A stretch of 64,000 nt of DNA from an uncultured Prevotellaceae bacterium (GTDB lineage Bacteria; Bacteroidota; Bacteroidia; Bacteroidales; Muribaculaceae), in the NCBI GenBank assembly GCA_947165485.1, contig CAMVAP010000006.1, forward strand, positions 24,343-88,342, written 5' to 3'. Both the position numbers and the translations under genes were made by a program. A model generated the notes under the pieces. The model had not been told where the DNA came from, searched no databases, and saw only the letters and a list, made by a program, of their open reading frames with translations. Within the stretch, counting starts at the first letter, position 1. Each line of letters starts with the position of its first letter. Of this stretch, positions 28,084-37,454 are shown piece after piece.

Positions 28084-28542
28084 ATGAAGAACTTCATTTT
28101 ATCAATACCTCGCGGAGTATCATCGGCAGTAATGGTGCTGATCGTGCTATACTTCACGTTTGCCAATAATCCTCTGGGGGTTGATGCCCTCAAGATATTC
28201 CCCTATGCTGAACAGGTGGGACATTTCATTTTATACTTCATAACAGCTCTGGTATTCATTCTGGATTATGCCAAGGCCCGACTCCCCCACCACAGCAAGA
28301 TCAATCAGGAAATGGCGCTTGCCGCTGTAGCAGCAGTGATTTCTATTGTCATGGAGATCTTACTCATGATCAAGACCAACGGCTACAACTATGACTTGCT
28401 TAACTTCTATGCCGCCACGGTTGGCGCCACGGCAGCATTCCTGTTCTACCACTTCTGGTTGCTGCACCCCTTCCGTCATTACCTGTACCACTCCATCCAG
28501 CACCACTGGCGCTACCAGCACCGCCGCAAGAAGAGAAAATAA
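28084..28542 (+). CDS. VanZ-like membrane protein
   Basis: 152 residues with four predicted helices (about 12-30, 48-64, 78-98, 104-125) and the VanZ-like features FPYAEQVGHFILYF and DLLNFYAATVGATAAF. The C-terminus is very basic and His-rich (HHWRYQHRRKKRK). VanZ-like proteins are small integral membrane proteins, one of which gives teicoplanin resistance; most have no known function. Confidence 0.82.
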   Translation: MKNFILSIPRGVSSAVMVLIVLYFTFANNPLGVDALKIFPYAEQVGHFILYFITALVFILDYAKARLPHHSKINQEMALAAVAAVISIVMEILLMIKTNGYNYDLLNFYAATVGATAAFLFYHFWLLHPFRHYLYHSIQHHWRYQHRRKKRK

Positions 28543-28580
28543 ACGTGAGTATTCACTACTCTCAATGATTATAAATGTTT

Positions 28581-28621
28581 TTTAGGTGATATTTTTGTCA
28601 AACTCAAAAATATCACCTAAA
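28581..28621. promoter_or_regulatory. 17-bp inverted repeat overlapping methyltransferase promoter
   Basis: TTTAGGTGATATTTTTG (28581-28597) and CAAAAATATCACCTAAA (28605-28621) are perfect inverse complements around a 7-nt loop. The right arm overlaps the -7 element TAAATTTG (28618-28625). It may be the operator for the XRE domain of the next gene or a hairpin ending the VanZ-like transcript. Confidence 0.6.
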
Positions 28622-28625
28622 TTTG
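28618..28625 (+). promoter_or_regulatory. -7 promoter element of XRE-methyltransferase gene
   Basis: TAAATTTG, 32 bases before the ATG, sharing four bases with the inverted repeat. Confidence 0.55.
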
Positions 28626-28657
28626 TCATATTCTAATCAAAAGCATGTGATACTGTT

Positions 28658-29842
28658 ATGTTATTCTCGGACAAAATCAAGCAACTGCGCATCGAGAGCG
28701 GCAAGCGACAGAAGGATCTTGCCAAAGCCATAGGAGTGGATGTGCCGGCTTACAGCCGATATGAACATGGCGAGCGGCGCCCCAAGCGCGATCAGGTATT
28801 GAGGCTGGCACGCATCTTCAAGACCGATGCCGATGAACTGGTAGCCGCATGGCTCGCCGATGAAGCCTATGCCCACATCGCTCACGACAAGATGGCCATG
28901 CGGGCGGCCCACCTGTTACAAGCCACACTCAGTGGCGACGAGGTCACTGATGCACCCAGCCGGCAACATCACGAGCCCGAAACCACAGCAGCCACCGCTC
29001 AACCCATCCAGCGCGACATGATCGCCAGAATGAGACGGTCATCATTGCCCCTGCTGGTGGAAGGAGATGCCGCCACGGTGATGCAGCGCATCGAGGACGA
29101 GAGTATCGATTGTATAGTGACCACCCCACCCTACTGGCGCCGCCGCACCCAGGGCACTGAAAGCATCACTGCCGCCACGATGGAAGAATTTATCAACCAG
29201 TTGCTCCTCACCACAGCCCAAGCGTGGCGCGTGCTCAAGCCCCAAGGCTCGTTGTGGCTCAACATGGGAGACGACACGACCCAAGGCTTTGTGCAAGGTA
29301 TTCCCTGGCGAGTGGTCATCAACATGATTGACCAGCAAGGATGGCACCTGGTCAACGAGGTGGTGTGGAATAAAACGACGACTTCACCACAAGGCAGCCA
29401 TGACCACCTGCGCAAGGTGCACGAGTTCCTGTTCCATCTGGTCAAGAGCGACGATTTCTATTACAATGATGAAGAACTGCGGCGCACCTATGCCCTCATC
29501 ATGCGTAATGATGACAAATCCCGCAAGTCATCGACCAAAGTCAAGGAACATTACCTGCAACCCGAGGAGGCCCACGGCATGGTGCCCGGTGATGTGTGGA
29601 CCATAGGCGTGCAGCGCTCGGGGATCGCACACTATTGCGTGGCTCCCGACATGCTCTACCGACTGCCGCTCGTCGCCACCTGTCCCCGCAACGGCATCGT
29701 GCTCGATCCCTATTGCGGCACGGGTACCGCCTGCAAGATTGCTTATGAGTTAAACCTGCACAGCATTGGCATCGACATCAACGGCAAGTACATCAGGCAA
29801 GCGCGGGCCAGCATCGAGCAAAAACCCTTAAGCCTGTTCTAG
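28658..29842 (+). CDS. XRE HTH-DNA methyltransferase fusion (beta-class N4-cytosine/N6-adenine)
   Basis: 394 residues. Residues 1-63 are an XRE helix-turn-helix (QKDLAKAIGVDVPAYSRYEHG). After a linker, residues ~125-390 form a methyltransferase with catalytic TTPPYW (155-160) ahead of the SAM-binding VLDPYCGTGTA (348-358), the motif order of the beta class. TPPY is more frequent in N4-cytosine enzymes, but base choice is uncertain. No endonuclease gene is adjacent, so it looks like an orphan methylase, with the fused HTH perhaps controlling its own promoter through the inverted repeat just upstream. Full length and intact. Confidence 0.88.
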   Translation: MLFSDKIKQLRIESGKRQKDLAKAIGVDVPAYSRYEHGERRPKRDQVLRLARIFKTDADELVAAWLADEAYAHIAHDKMAMRAAHLLQATLSGDEVTDAPSRQHHEPETTAATAQPIQRDMIARMRRSSLPLLVEGDAATVMQRIEDESIDCIVTTPPYWRRRTQGTESITAATMEEFINQLLLTTAQAWRVLKPQGSLWLNMGDDTTQGFVQGIPWRVVINMIDQQGWHLVNEVVWNKTTTSPQGSHDHLRKVHEFLFHLVKSDDFYYNDEELRRTYALIMRNDDKSRKSSTKVKEHYLQPEEAHGMVPGDVWTIGVQRSGIAHYCVAPDMLYRLPLVATCPRNGIVLDPYCGTGTACKIAYELNLHSIGIDINGKYIRQARASIEQKPLSLF

Positions 29843-29961
29843 TGTGGATAATGCCGATCAAGGCGTGAAGCAATTTTTGGGCAAATTCATGTTTTTTTTG
29901 ATATAATTGGTTGCGCCTCGGCCATTGATGCGGGCATCATGGCTTCGGCATACACAATTTT

Positions 29962-29987
29962 TTGTAATTTTGCGGTCAAAATTACAA
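29962..29987. promoter_or_regulatory. Inverted repeat overlapping ABC-F promoter
   Basis: TTGTAATTTTG (29962-29972) and CAAAATTACAA (29977-29987) pair perfectly around CGGT. The left arm contains the -7 element TAATTTTG (29965-29972). Position over the transcription start suggests a repressor site; an RNA hairpin would lose its left arm if transcription starts in the loop. Confidence 0.5.
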
Positions 29988-29994
29988 TTCTAGC

Positions 29995-31929
29995 ATGATT
30001 TCTATTCAAGGACTCAAGGTGGAGTTTGGCAGCCAGGTGCTGTTTGAGAACATCAGTTACGTCATCAACAAGCGTGACAAAATCGCACTGGTGGGCAAGA
30101 ATGGCGCTGGCAAAACCACCATGCTCAAGATCATCACTGGTGAGCAACAGCCCACTAGCGGCACTGTCGCACGCCAGGCCGACATCACTATCGGTTACCT
30201 GCCGCAACAGATGCAGCTTCAAGACTCACTCACAGTCAAGCAGGAAGCCGCTCGCGCCTTTGAACACCTGCAACTGATGGACGATGCCATCAACCGCATG
30301 AACCAGGAACTGGCCGAGCGCACCGACTATGACAGCGAGGACTACCAGGAACTCATCGAGCGTGTGGCCCAGAAGACCGAACTGCGCGCCTTGATGCAGA
30401 GCGAGAATGTCGAGGCCGAGATTGAGAAGACGTTGATGGGTCTAGGTTTTGAGCGCAGCGACTTCAATCGCCCGACCAGCGAGTTTAGCGGTGGGTGGCG
30501 CATGCGCATCGAGTTGGCAAAGTTACTGCTGCGACGCCCCGATGTACTCCTGCTCGACGAGCCCACCAATCACCTGGATATCGAGTCCATCCAGTGGCTG
30601 GAAGCATTCTTGAAGAACCGCAACGGTGCTCTGTTGCTGGTGTCCCACGACCGTGCATTCATCGACAATGTCACCAACAGGACCATCGAGATTTCACTGG
30701 GCAAAATCTATGACTACAAGGTGAGTTACAGCCAGTTTGTGGAATTGCGCAAGGAACGCGTGGAACAGCAGATGCGCGCCTATGAGAACCAGCAGAAACT
30801 CATCCACGATACCGAGGATTTTATCGAGAAGTTCCGCTACAAGGCCACCAAGGCCGTGCAGGTGCAAAGCCGCATCAAGATGCTCGACAAGCTGGAGCGC
30901 ATCGAGGTGGATGAGGTGGACCACTCCCGCATGAGGCTGAAGTTCCCGCCCGCCCCCCGCAGCGGCGACTATCCCGTTATCGCCGAGGACCTGCGCAAGG
31001 ACTATGGCAACCTGAATGTGTTCCACGACGTGACCTTCACCATCAAGCGCGGTGAGAAGGTTGCCTTTGTGGGCAAGAACGGTGCAGGTAAATCCACCCT
31101 GGTCAAGTGCATCATGGGTGAAATCCCGTTTGACGGCAAGCTACAGATTGGCCACAACGTCAAGATTGGCTACTTTGCACAGAACCAGGCGCAACTGCTT
31201 GATGAGAATTTGACCGTTCATGACACGATTGACTATGTGGCAGTGGGCGACATACGCACCCGCATCAACGACATCCTGGGTGCCTTCATGTTTGGCGGCA
31301 AGAATGCCGACAAGAAGGTCAAGGTGCTGAGCGGTGGCGAGAAAAGCCGACTGGCCATGATACGCCTGTTGTTGCAACCCGTCAACCTGCTCATCCTCGA
31401 TGAGCCCACCAACCACCTGGACATGCCCAGCAAGGACGTGCTCAAGGAAGCCATCCAGGCTTTTGACGGCACGGTGATTGTCGTATCTCACGACCGCGAT
31501 TTCCTGAATGGCATCGTCAGCAAGGTGTATGAGTTTGGCGAACACCGCGTGCGCGAGCACCTGGGTGGCATCTATGACTTCTTGCACAAGAAGCAACTCG
31601 ACTCGCTCCAGCAACTTGAGGTCAAGAACACACCTGCCGCAACGAGCGATCTTGTTGAGACCGAGGCGGCAAGCCAGGGCAAGATGGATTACCAGCGGCA
31701 AAAGGAGCGTGAGCGCCGCATCCGTCAAGCTGAGAAAAAGGTCAAAACCCTAGAGGCCAAAATTGCTGAACTCGAACAGCAACTCGCCGACATCGAGGAC
31801 AAACTGTCCACCGCCACTACCGAGGATCTGGACATCTACTACACCCACTCCAAGGTCAACCGCGAGCTGGAAGAAGTCATGGCCAACTGGGAAGCCGCCA
31901 GCGAAGAACTAGAAAAAACCAAGCAATAA
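29995..31929 (+). CDS. ABC-F family ATPase
   Basis: 644 residues, no membrane segment. Two ABC domains: Walker A GKNGAGK at 34-40 and 360-366, signatures SGGWRMRIELAKLL and SGGEKSRLAMIRLL, Walker B LLLDEPTNHLD and LILDEPTNHLD, with an interdomain linker (FRYKATKAVQVQSRIKML) and a C-terminal coiled coil (~560-640). ABC-F proteins act on the ribosome as translation factors or antibiotic protectors. The long C-terminal coiled coil resembles Uup/YheS-type housekeeping members, but subgroup is uncertain. A GNAT gene follows 5 bases after the stop. Confidence 0.93.
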   Translation: MISIQGLKVEFGSQVLFENISYVINKRDKIALVGKNGAGKTTMLKIITGEQQPTSGTVARQADITIGYLPQQMQLQDSLTVKQEAARAFEHLQLMDDAINRMNQELAERTDYDSEDYQELIERVAQKTELRALMQSENVEAEIEKTLMGLGFERSDFNRPTSEFSGGWRMRIELAKLLLRRPDVLLLDEPTNHLDIESIQWLEAFLKNRNGALLLVSHDRAFIDNVTNRTIEISLGKIYDYKVSYSQFVELRKERVEQQMRAYENQQKLIHDTEDFIEKFRYKATKAVQVQSRIKMLDKLERIEVDEVDHSRMRLKFPPAPRSGDYPVIAEDLRKDYGNLNVFHDVTFTIKRGEKVAFVGKNGAGKSTLVKCIMGEIPFDGKLQIGHNVKIGYFAQNQAQLLDENLTVHDTIDYVAVGDIRTRINDILGAFMFGGKNADKKVKVLSGGEKSRLAMIRLLLQPVNLLILDEPTNHLDMPSKDVLKEAIQAFDGTVIVVSHDRDFLNGIVSKVYEFGEHRVREHLGGIYDFLHKKQLDSLQQLEVKNTPAATSDLVETEAASQGKMDYQRQKERERRIRQAEKKVKTLEAKIAELEQQLADIEDKLSTATTEDLDIYYTHSKVNRELEEVMANWEAASEELEKTKQ

Positions 31930-31934
31930 CCGTC

Positions 31935-32477
31935 ATGTTGAGAAAGATTCAGATTGACAGCGGCAATGTTGATAATCAAGAGTTGAGGCAGCTCTACGGG
32001 ACGGCCTTTCCTGTCGAGGAGCAGATTCCATACGATGACCTGATTTATCTGATGGACCGGTTGGACATCGACTACATGGCCTACTATGAGGGAGAGATGC
32101 TGGTGGGGCTGACGATGGTCCTGCACCTGCCCAAGTATAATTGGGGATGGTACTTTGCAGTGCAGGAACAACTGCGAGGCCACGGATATGGTCAAGAGAT
32201 TCTCGCCGCCCTGCTGGGCTCCTATCGTGACAAGCGTCCATTCATCATCGATATTGAGTCCCCCATGCAGGCCGACGCGCCTAATCCCGAGCAGCGCCAG
32301 CGCCGTCATGCGTTCTACCTGCGCAACGGACTGAAGGACACACCGACGAGCCGCACCTTTGAAGGCATCACCTACACCATCATGACCAATAGCGACGAGC
32401 CATTCACCCAGCAGGACTATGACAGCATTCTCACCTCATTGCGCTCGGTGTGGGAGAACATGCCCCGCCAACAATAG
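31935..32477 (+). CDS. GNAT family N-acetyltransferase
   Basis: 180 residues. The acetyl-CoA loop region lies in VQEQLRGHGYGQEILAALL (R/Q-x-x-G-x-G/A at about residues 77-82), with the preceding beta strand WGWYFAV. Family enzymes transfer acetyl groups to small molecules or protein amines; substrate unknown. Tight coupling (5 bases) to the ABC-F gene suggests one transcript. Confidence 0.82.
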   Translation: MLRKIQIDSGNVDNQELRQLYGTAFPVEEQIPYDDLIYLMDRLDIDYMAYYEGEMLVGLTMVLHLPKYNWGWYFAVQEQLRGHGYGQEILAALLGSYRDKRPFIIDIESPMQADAPNPEQRQRRHAFYLRNGLKDTPTSRTFEGITYTIMTNSDEPFTQQDYDSILTSLRSVWENMPRQQ

Positions 32478-32503
32478 CCGATAAGACTTATTAACTCTTG
32501 TTG

Positions 32504-32535
32504 TTTGCCCAATTGGAGGCAAAACACTACATTTG
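32504..32535 (+). promoter_or_regulatory. Strong promoter with ATG at the start point
   Basis: TTTG (32504-32507), 20 bases, TACATTTG (32528-32535). The only sensible ATG is at 32541, five bases after the -7 element, so the message would be nearly leaderless. Confidence 0.7.
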
Positions 32536-32540
32536 CAGGC

Positions 32541-33503
32541 ATGAAGTGGGCCTTATCCATATTGTTGTTCATTGCCGCATTTATCGCAGCAGCCCAGGAG
32601 AGTCAGAGCATCAAGCTGCAGTTTGATCAATCCAAAATCAGTCCGCAGTTCACCATGCCCGAGATGCCCATGACCGTCCTTCCCTCGACCAGTATCAAGC
32701 CCACGTTCAACTCCAACCTGCCCACAACAACCGACCTCAAGTTAGACTATCGCATGAGCGGGCTAGCCGATTCTCTGGCCATTTACCAGCAAGACCGGAG
32801 CAGCTCTCGGCTAACGCCACTACCCCGTTTCAGCTACGACACCAACCCCTATAGCCGTGACTGGTCATCAAGTGGTGTCATCACCCGCGTGGGTAACGGT
32901 TATCTTACCGGAGCGGGTACCCACACGACCTACCCTGGCATGGGCAACGCGACAAGTGCCAGTGTTGCCATCACGATGCCGGTGGGTGACCGCCTGGCAG
33001 TGACGGCAGGCTTGACGGGCAGCAAGTATCACTTTGACCGCTCGGCGTGGAACGATTACGGCGTGTTCGGCAACGCGACATTCCGCCTCAACGACCGCCT
33101 GTCGCTCAATGCGTTCGGACAATACTACATCAACCAGCGATATCACTCGATCGCCGCCATGCCTTTTCTGGGCAGCACATCCTATGGTGGCACACTGGGC
33201 TGGCGTGCGAGTGACCATTTCTCGCTCGACGTGGGAGCCCGCCGCCTCTATGACCCCTACACGGGCCGCTGGCTCACCATGCCTATTGTTCAACCCACCA
33301 TCAACCTGCTGGGAGCGCCCATCTCGTTTGATGCGGGCCCATTGATTTACCAGTTACTAGACAACTTGTTGGGCAGCGGCAAGAAGAACCGTGACTGGGG
33401 CGACCCTCGCTATAGACCTGTGACTGCCCCTGGAGCCGTCATGAGCCAGCCAGGATTCAACCCCAACAGTCCCGTGCCCATCCCCGACGCCTTCCGCCAC
33501 TAA
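32541..33503 (+). CDS. Secreted or outer-membrane protein of unknown function
   Basis: 320 residues from ATG 32541. Signal peptide MKWALSILLFIAAFIAAAQ. The middle (~130-250) has alternating beta-type segments (LAVTAGLTGSKYHF, FRLNDRLSLNAFGQYY, YGGTLGWRASDHFSLDVGARR) that suggest a small beta structure or partial barrel. No family is recognised. The ORF could be opened 36 bases earlier, but that region carries the promoter. It is monocistronic by position. Confidence 0.72.
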   Translation: MKWALSILLFIAAFIAAAQESQSIKLQFDQSKISPQFTMPEMPMTVLPSTSIKPTFNSNLPTTTDLKLDYRMSGLADSLAIYQQDRSSSRLTPLPRFSYDTNPYSRDWSSSGVITRVGNGYLTGAGTHTTYPGMGNATSASVAITMPVGDRLAVTAGLTGSKYHFDRSAWNDYGVFGNATFRLNDRLSLNAFGQYYINQRYHSIAAMPFLGSTSYGGTLGWRASDHFSLDVGARRLYDPYTGRWLTMPIVQPTINLLGAPISFDAGPLIYQLLDNLLGSGKKNRDWGDPRYRPVTAPGAVMSQPGFNPNSPVPIPDAFRH

Positions 33504-33539
33504 TTTCTTTGGGTTTTATGGTTTTTTAGGGGTCGGGAT

Positions 33540-33583
33540 TTTGGCAGGTGGGAAACTTGTTGTAATTTTGCACGTTAAACGTG
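33540..33583 (+). promoter_or_regulatory. Promoter and palindrome of Crp/Fnr gene
   Basis: TTTG (33540-33543), 19 bases, TAATTTTG (33563-33570), followed at once by the symmetric CACGTTAAACGTG (33571-33583) over the expected start site, a possible autoregulatory operator. Confidence 0.6.
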
Positions 33584-33589
33584 TGTTGA

Positions 33590-34291
33590 ATGGATATCAA
33601 GGGCACCATAGAGGACATCATCAGAGAGGACATGGCCGACATCTGGTCAATCTTGAGCAGCGAGGAGAAACACCTCATCGCTGAACACTTTACTGTCCAC
33701 ACCTATCGCAAGAACCAGATCATCTATGCCGAGAAGGACGAGCCACAATACCTGTGGGTACTCATCAAGGGGAAGGTGAAACGGTTCAAGAATGGAGTTG
33801 GTGGCAAGCAACAGATTTTGAGATTGTACCGTCCCATCCAGTACTTTGGCTATCGAGCCTGGTTTGCCCATGAGCCCTATGTTGCGAGCACCATGGCTAT
33901 CGAGCCGTCGCAGGTGGGCACACTGCCCATGACCATCGTCAAGCGTCTCATCGACGACAACATCAAGTTGGCCTGGTTTTTCCTTCATGAGTTATCCAAG
34001 CACTTGGGCGGTAGCGAGTCCAAGGTGGTCACTTTGACCCAGAAGCATATCCGCGGTCGATTGGCCGAGGCTCTGTGTATGCTGGTTGATAACTATGGCT
34101 ATGAGGACGACGGTAAGACACTGAAGATCTACATGGCCCGCGAGGATCTGGCCAACCTTTCCAACATGACCACTGCCAATGCCATACGCACACTCTCAAC
34201 CTTTGCTCAGGAACGCATCATCACCGTTGATGGCCGCCGTATCAGGATTGTTGACGAGCCCACCCTGCGCAACATTAGCCGCTTTGGATAA
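33590..34291 (+). CDS. Crp/Fnr-family transcriptional regulator
   Basis: 233 residues: an effector-binding beta-barrel (~25-130), a dimer helix and a C-terminal HTH (about 180-210; AREDLANLSNMTTANAIRTLSTF). No Fnr-type cysteine cluster is visible, so an iron-sulfur oxygen sensor is unlikely. The ligand is unknown. It has its own well-spaced promoter with a palindrome at the start point. The DUF4924 gene follows by 7 bases, so it probably heads an operon with DUF4924, rmlD and prfC. Confidence 0.9.
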   Translation: MDIKGTIEDIIREDMADIWSILSSEEKHLIAEHFTVHTYRKNQIIYAEKDEPQYLWVLIKGKVKRFKNGVGGKQQILRLYRPIQYFGYRAWFAHEPYVASTMAIEPSQVGTLPMTIVKRLIDDNIKLAWFFLHELSKHLGGSESKVVTLTQKHIRGRLAEALCMLVDNYGYEDDGKTLKIYMAREDLANLSNMTTANAIRTLSTFAQERIITVDGRRIRIVDEPTLRNISRFG

Positions 34292-34298
34292 AGTCCCT

Positions 34299-34865
34299 AT
34301 GATCATCGCACAACAAAAACGCCAAGACAATATCGCCGAGTATCTCCTATACCTGTGGCAGGTAGAGGACTTGCTGCGTGCCTGCAAGTTGAACATCGAC
34401 ACGGTGGACAAGGCCATCATCTCACGCTATGATGTTGACGACAAAACCCGCCACGACATCAGGGAGTGGTACGAATCCCTCATCCAGATGATGGAAATGG
34501 AGAATGTGCGAGAGAAAGGGCACATCCGCGTGTGCCACAATGTACTCATCAGGCTCAACGACCTCCACCAGCAACTGCTGGCCGATCAGGGCCGTTTTCC
34601 CGATTACCACGCCGATTACTACCGCACCCTGCCTCACATCGTGCAACTGAGGGCTTCAATGCCCGAGGCCGAGCGTCCCGGTGAACTAGAGACCTGCTTC
34701 AATGCCCTGTATGGCGTGATGGTGCTCCACCTGCAAGGCAAGGAAATCTCACAGGACACCGCTGCGGCAATTTCCCAGATCTCACATTTCATCGGCCTGC
34801 TTGCCGCCTACTACAAGCGGGACGAGGAAAAACCATTATTTGGTGATGACCTAAACGATAACTAA
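34299..34865 (+). CDS. DUF4924 family protein
   Basis: 188 residues from ATG 34299 (7 bases after the regulator's stop); an earlier in-frame ATG at 34179 would overlap the regulator by 113 bases and is unlikely. Mostly alpha-helical, soluble, with AEYLLYLWQVEDLLRACKLN near the start, typical of this Bacteroidetes-specific family. Function unknown. Four bases separate it from rmlD, implying cotranscription. Confidence 0.85.
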   Translation: MIIAQQKRQDNIAEYLLYLWQVEDLLRACKLNIDTVDKAIISRYDVDDKTRHDIREWYESLIQMMEMENVREKGHIRVCHNVLIRLNDLHQQLLADQGRFPDYHADYYRTLPHIVQLRASMPEAERPGELETCFNALYGVMVLHLQGKEISQDTAAAISQISHFIGLLAAYYKRDEEKPLFGDDLNDN

Positions 34866-34869
34866 CGCA

Positions 34870-35760
34870 ATGAATACAACCCATATACTCATCACGGGCG
34901 CCAATGGCCAACTGGGTCACGAGATGCGCAATGTGCTGGCCGGAGACCAGCGTTTTACAGCCATTTTCACCGATGTGGCAGGCGAGGACATCTCCATGCT
35001 TGATATCACCGATGAAGCTGCTGTTGAGCAGATGATTGCTGGCAACGCCATCGACGTGATCGTCAACTGCGCTGCCTATACCGCCGTGGATGCCGCCGAG
35101 GACAACGAGCCCCAGGCAGCACGCCTCAATGCCCATGCCGTGGGCATTCTTGCCCGCGTCGCCAAGCGACATGGGGCACGCATGATCCATGTCTCGACCG
35201 ACTATGTGTTTGACGGTCAGGGCTGCATCCCTTACACCGAGGACATGCCCACCGCACCCCAGTCGGCCTATGGTCGCACCAAGCTCGATGGCGAGCGGCA
35301 ACTCATCGCAGCGCTGGGCACCGATGCCGTGATCCTGCGCACAGCATGGCTCTACTCGCCCTACGGCAAGAACTTTGTCAAGACGATGCTCACACTAGGC
35401 AAGGACAAACCCGCATTGAAGGTCGTGTTTGACCAGGTGGGATCTCCCACTTGTGCCCACGATTTGGCACTGGCCATCGTCACCGTGATGACTGCTGAGC
35501 AATGGCATGGTGGTATTTATCACTACAGCAACGAGGGAGTCATCTCGTGGTATGACTTCACCAAGGCCATCCACCGCCTGGCGGGCATCACCACGTGTGA
35601 CGTGCAGCCTTGCCATAGCGACGAGTTCCCTGCCAAGGCCCACCGTCCCGCCTATAGTGTGCTTGACAAGTCGAAGTTTAAAACGACATTTGGCGTTACC
35701 GTTCCCTACTGGCAGGACAGCCTCGACAAGACCATCCAGCGATTATTAACGACTCACTGA
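34870..35760 (+). CDS. rfbD: dTDP-4-dehydrorhamnose reductase
   Basis: 296 residues. Rossmann motif GANGQLG (11-17) and the SDR Tyr-x-x-x-Lys as YGRTK, with preceding VSTDYVFDG, are diagnostic of RmlD. It performs the last step of dTDP-L-rhamnose synthesis (NADPH reduction of dTDP-4-dehydrorhamnose), supplying rhamnose for surface glycans. The other rml genes are not in the window. Confidence 0.93.
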   Translation: MNTTHILITGANGQLGHEMRNVLAGDQRFTAIFTDVAGEDISMLDITDEAAVEQMIAGNAIDVIVNCAAYTAVDAAEDNEPQAARLNAHAVGILARVAKRHGARMIHVSTDYVFDGQGCIPYTEDMPTAPQSAYGRTKLDGERQLIAALGTDAVILRTAWLYSPYGKNFVKTMLTLGKDKPALKVVFDQVGSPTCAHDLALAIVTVMTAEQWHGGIYHYSNEGVISWYDFTKAIHRLAGITTCDVQPCHSDEFPAKAHRPAYSVLDKSKFKTTFGVTVPYWQDSLDKTIQRLLTTH

Positions 35761-35782
35761 TAACTATATTCACCAGAAAACA

Positions 35783-37360
35783 ATGTCATTAAGTACCGAA
35801 ATCACCCGCCGTCGCACTTTTGCCATCATCTCCCACCCCGATGCCGGCAAGACCACGTTGACCGAGAAGCTGTTGCTCTTTGGTGGCGCGATTCATGTGG
35901 CAGGCGCAGTAAAATCCAATAAAATCAAGAAAACCGCCACCAGCGACTGGATGGAGATCGAGAAACAACGTGGCATCTCGGTCGCCACGTCGGTCATGGG
36001 ATTCAACTACGGCGATTACAAGATCAATATCCTCGACACGCCTGGCCACCAGGACTTTGCCGAGGACACCTACCGCACCCTGACCGCAGTTGACAGCGTT
36101 ATCATCGTGGTCGATGTAGCCAAGGGCGTTGAGACCCAGACCCGCAAATTGATGGAGGTGTGCCGCATGCGCAACACGCCGGTCATCATCTTTGTCAACA
36201 AGCTCGATCGCGAGGGCCGCGACCCGTTTGACATTCTCGACGAGCTGGAGCAGGAGCTCAAGATCGACGTGCGCCCCTTGAGCTGGCCCATCAACATCGG
36301 CGCTCACTTCAAGGGTGTGTATAACATCTATGAGCACAACATCAGCCTGTTCAAGCCCGACAAGCAGCACGTCACCGACCGCGTGGACATCAGCGACATC
36401 AACGACCCCGCCATCGATGAAGCCGTGGGCAAGGCCGATGCCGAGAAGCTGCGCGCCGACATCGAACTCATCGACGGCGTGTATCCCGAGTTCAACACGC
36501 TCGATTACCTGGATGCCAAGGTGGCACCTGTGTTCTTTGGTTCGGCTCTGAACACATTCGGTGTCAAGGAGTTGCTGGACTGCTTTGTGCGCATTGCACC
36601 ATCTCCCCGCCCCGTCAGCGCCATCGAGCGCACCGTTGAGCCTGGAGAGGAGAAGTTCACGGGATTTGTTTTCAAGATCCATGCCAACATGGACCCCAAC
36701 CACCGCAGCTGCATCGCCTTTGTCAAGGTGTGCTCGGGTGTGTTCCAGCGCAATGGCAACTACAAGCACGTGCGTAGCGGCAAGAGTTACCGCTTCAGCG
36801 CCCCCACCGCCTTTATGGCTCAGAAAAAAGAAATCATCGATGAGGTGTATCCCGGCGACATCGTGGGTTTGCCCGACAACGGCATCTTCAAGATTGGCGA
36901 CACCTTGACCGAGGGCGAGGAACTGCACTTCAAGGGTCTGCCCAGCTTCTCACCCGAGATGTTCAAGTACATCGAGAACTCCGACCCCATGAAGACCAAG
37001 CAGCTCAACAAGGGTCTCGAACAGCTCATGGACGAGGGCGTGGCCCAGATGTTCATCAACCAGTTCAATAACCGCAAGATCATCGGCACTGTAGGGCAGT
37101 TGCAGTTTGAGGTCATCCAGTACCGCCTGCTGCACGAGTATGGTGCCCAGTGCCGCTGGGAGCCTATCCACCTGTACAAGGCGTGCTGGATCGAGAGCGA
37201 CGATGATGAAGCGCTCGAAGCCTTCAAGAAGCGCAAGCACCAGTTCATGGCGCTTGACCTGGAGGGTCGCGACGTGTTCCTGGCCGACTCCAACTACGTC
37301 TTGCAGATGGCACAACAAGATTTCCCCAAGATCACCTTCCATTTCACCAGCGAATTCTAA
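35783..37360 (+). CDS. prfC: Peptide chain release factor 3
   Basis: 525 residues, standard RF3 length. GTPase G1 motif SHPDAGKT (17-24), G3 DTPGHQDF and G4 NKLDR are present, followed by the beta-barrel domain II and an EF-G-like C-terminal domain. RF3 recycles RF1/RF2 from the ribosome after termination. It starts 22 bases after rmlD. Confidence 0.96.
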   Translation: MSLSTEITRRRTFAIISHPDAGKTTLTEKLLLFGGAIHVAGAVKSNKIKKTATSDWMEIEKQRGISVATSVMGFNYGDYKINILDTPGHQDFAEDTYRTLTAVDSVIIVVDVAKGVETQTRKLMEVCRMRNTPVIIFVNKLDREGRDPFDILDELEQELKIDVRPLSWPINIGAHFKGVYNIYEHNISLFKPDKQHVTDRVDISDINDPAIDEAVGKADAEKLRADIELIDGVYPEFNTLDYLDAKVAPVFFGSALNTFGVKELLDCFVRIAPSPRPVSAIERTVEPGEEKFTGFVFKIHANMDPNHRSCIAFVKVCSGVFQRNGNYKHVRSGKSYRFSAPTAFMAQKKEIIDEVYPGDIVGLPDNGIFKIGDTLTEGEELHFKGLPSFSPEMFKYIENSDPMKTKQLNKGLEQLMDEGVAQMFINQFNNRKIIGTVGQLQFEVIQYRLLHEYGAQCRWEPIHLYKACWIESDDDEALEAFKKRKHQFMALDLEGRDVFLADSNYVLQMAQQDFPKITFHFTSEF

Positions 37361-37384
37361 TACACTTTTAATAACAAACACGAT

Positions 37385-37447
37385 AAAAACTAGAAACCAG
37401 AAACTAGAAACTAGGGACTAGAAACTAGGGACTAAAAACTAACAACC
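37385..37447. repeat. Heptad array, ACTAGAA/ACTAGGG/ACTAAAA type
   Basis: About eight 7-bp units on one strand between prfC and the kinase-RapZ gene, ending just before the ATG at 37455. Confidence 0.75.
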
Positions 37448-37454
37448 GATAGCA

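Noticed and set aside
34179..34298. Longer DUF4924 reading frame starting inside the Crp/Fnr gene
   Set aside because: It would overlap the regulator by 113 bases; the ATG at 34299 gives the family N-terminus and normal spacing.
35789..36928. 379-residue minus-strand frame opposite prfC
   Set aside because: Shadow of the release factor gene, whose GTPase motifs are unambiguous.
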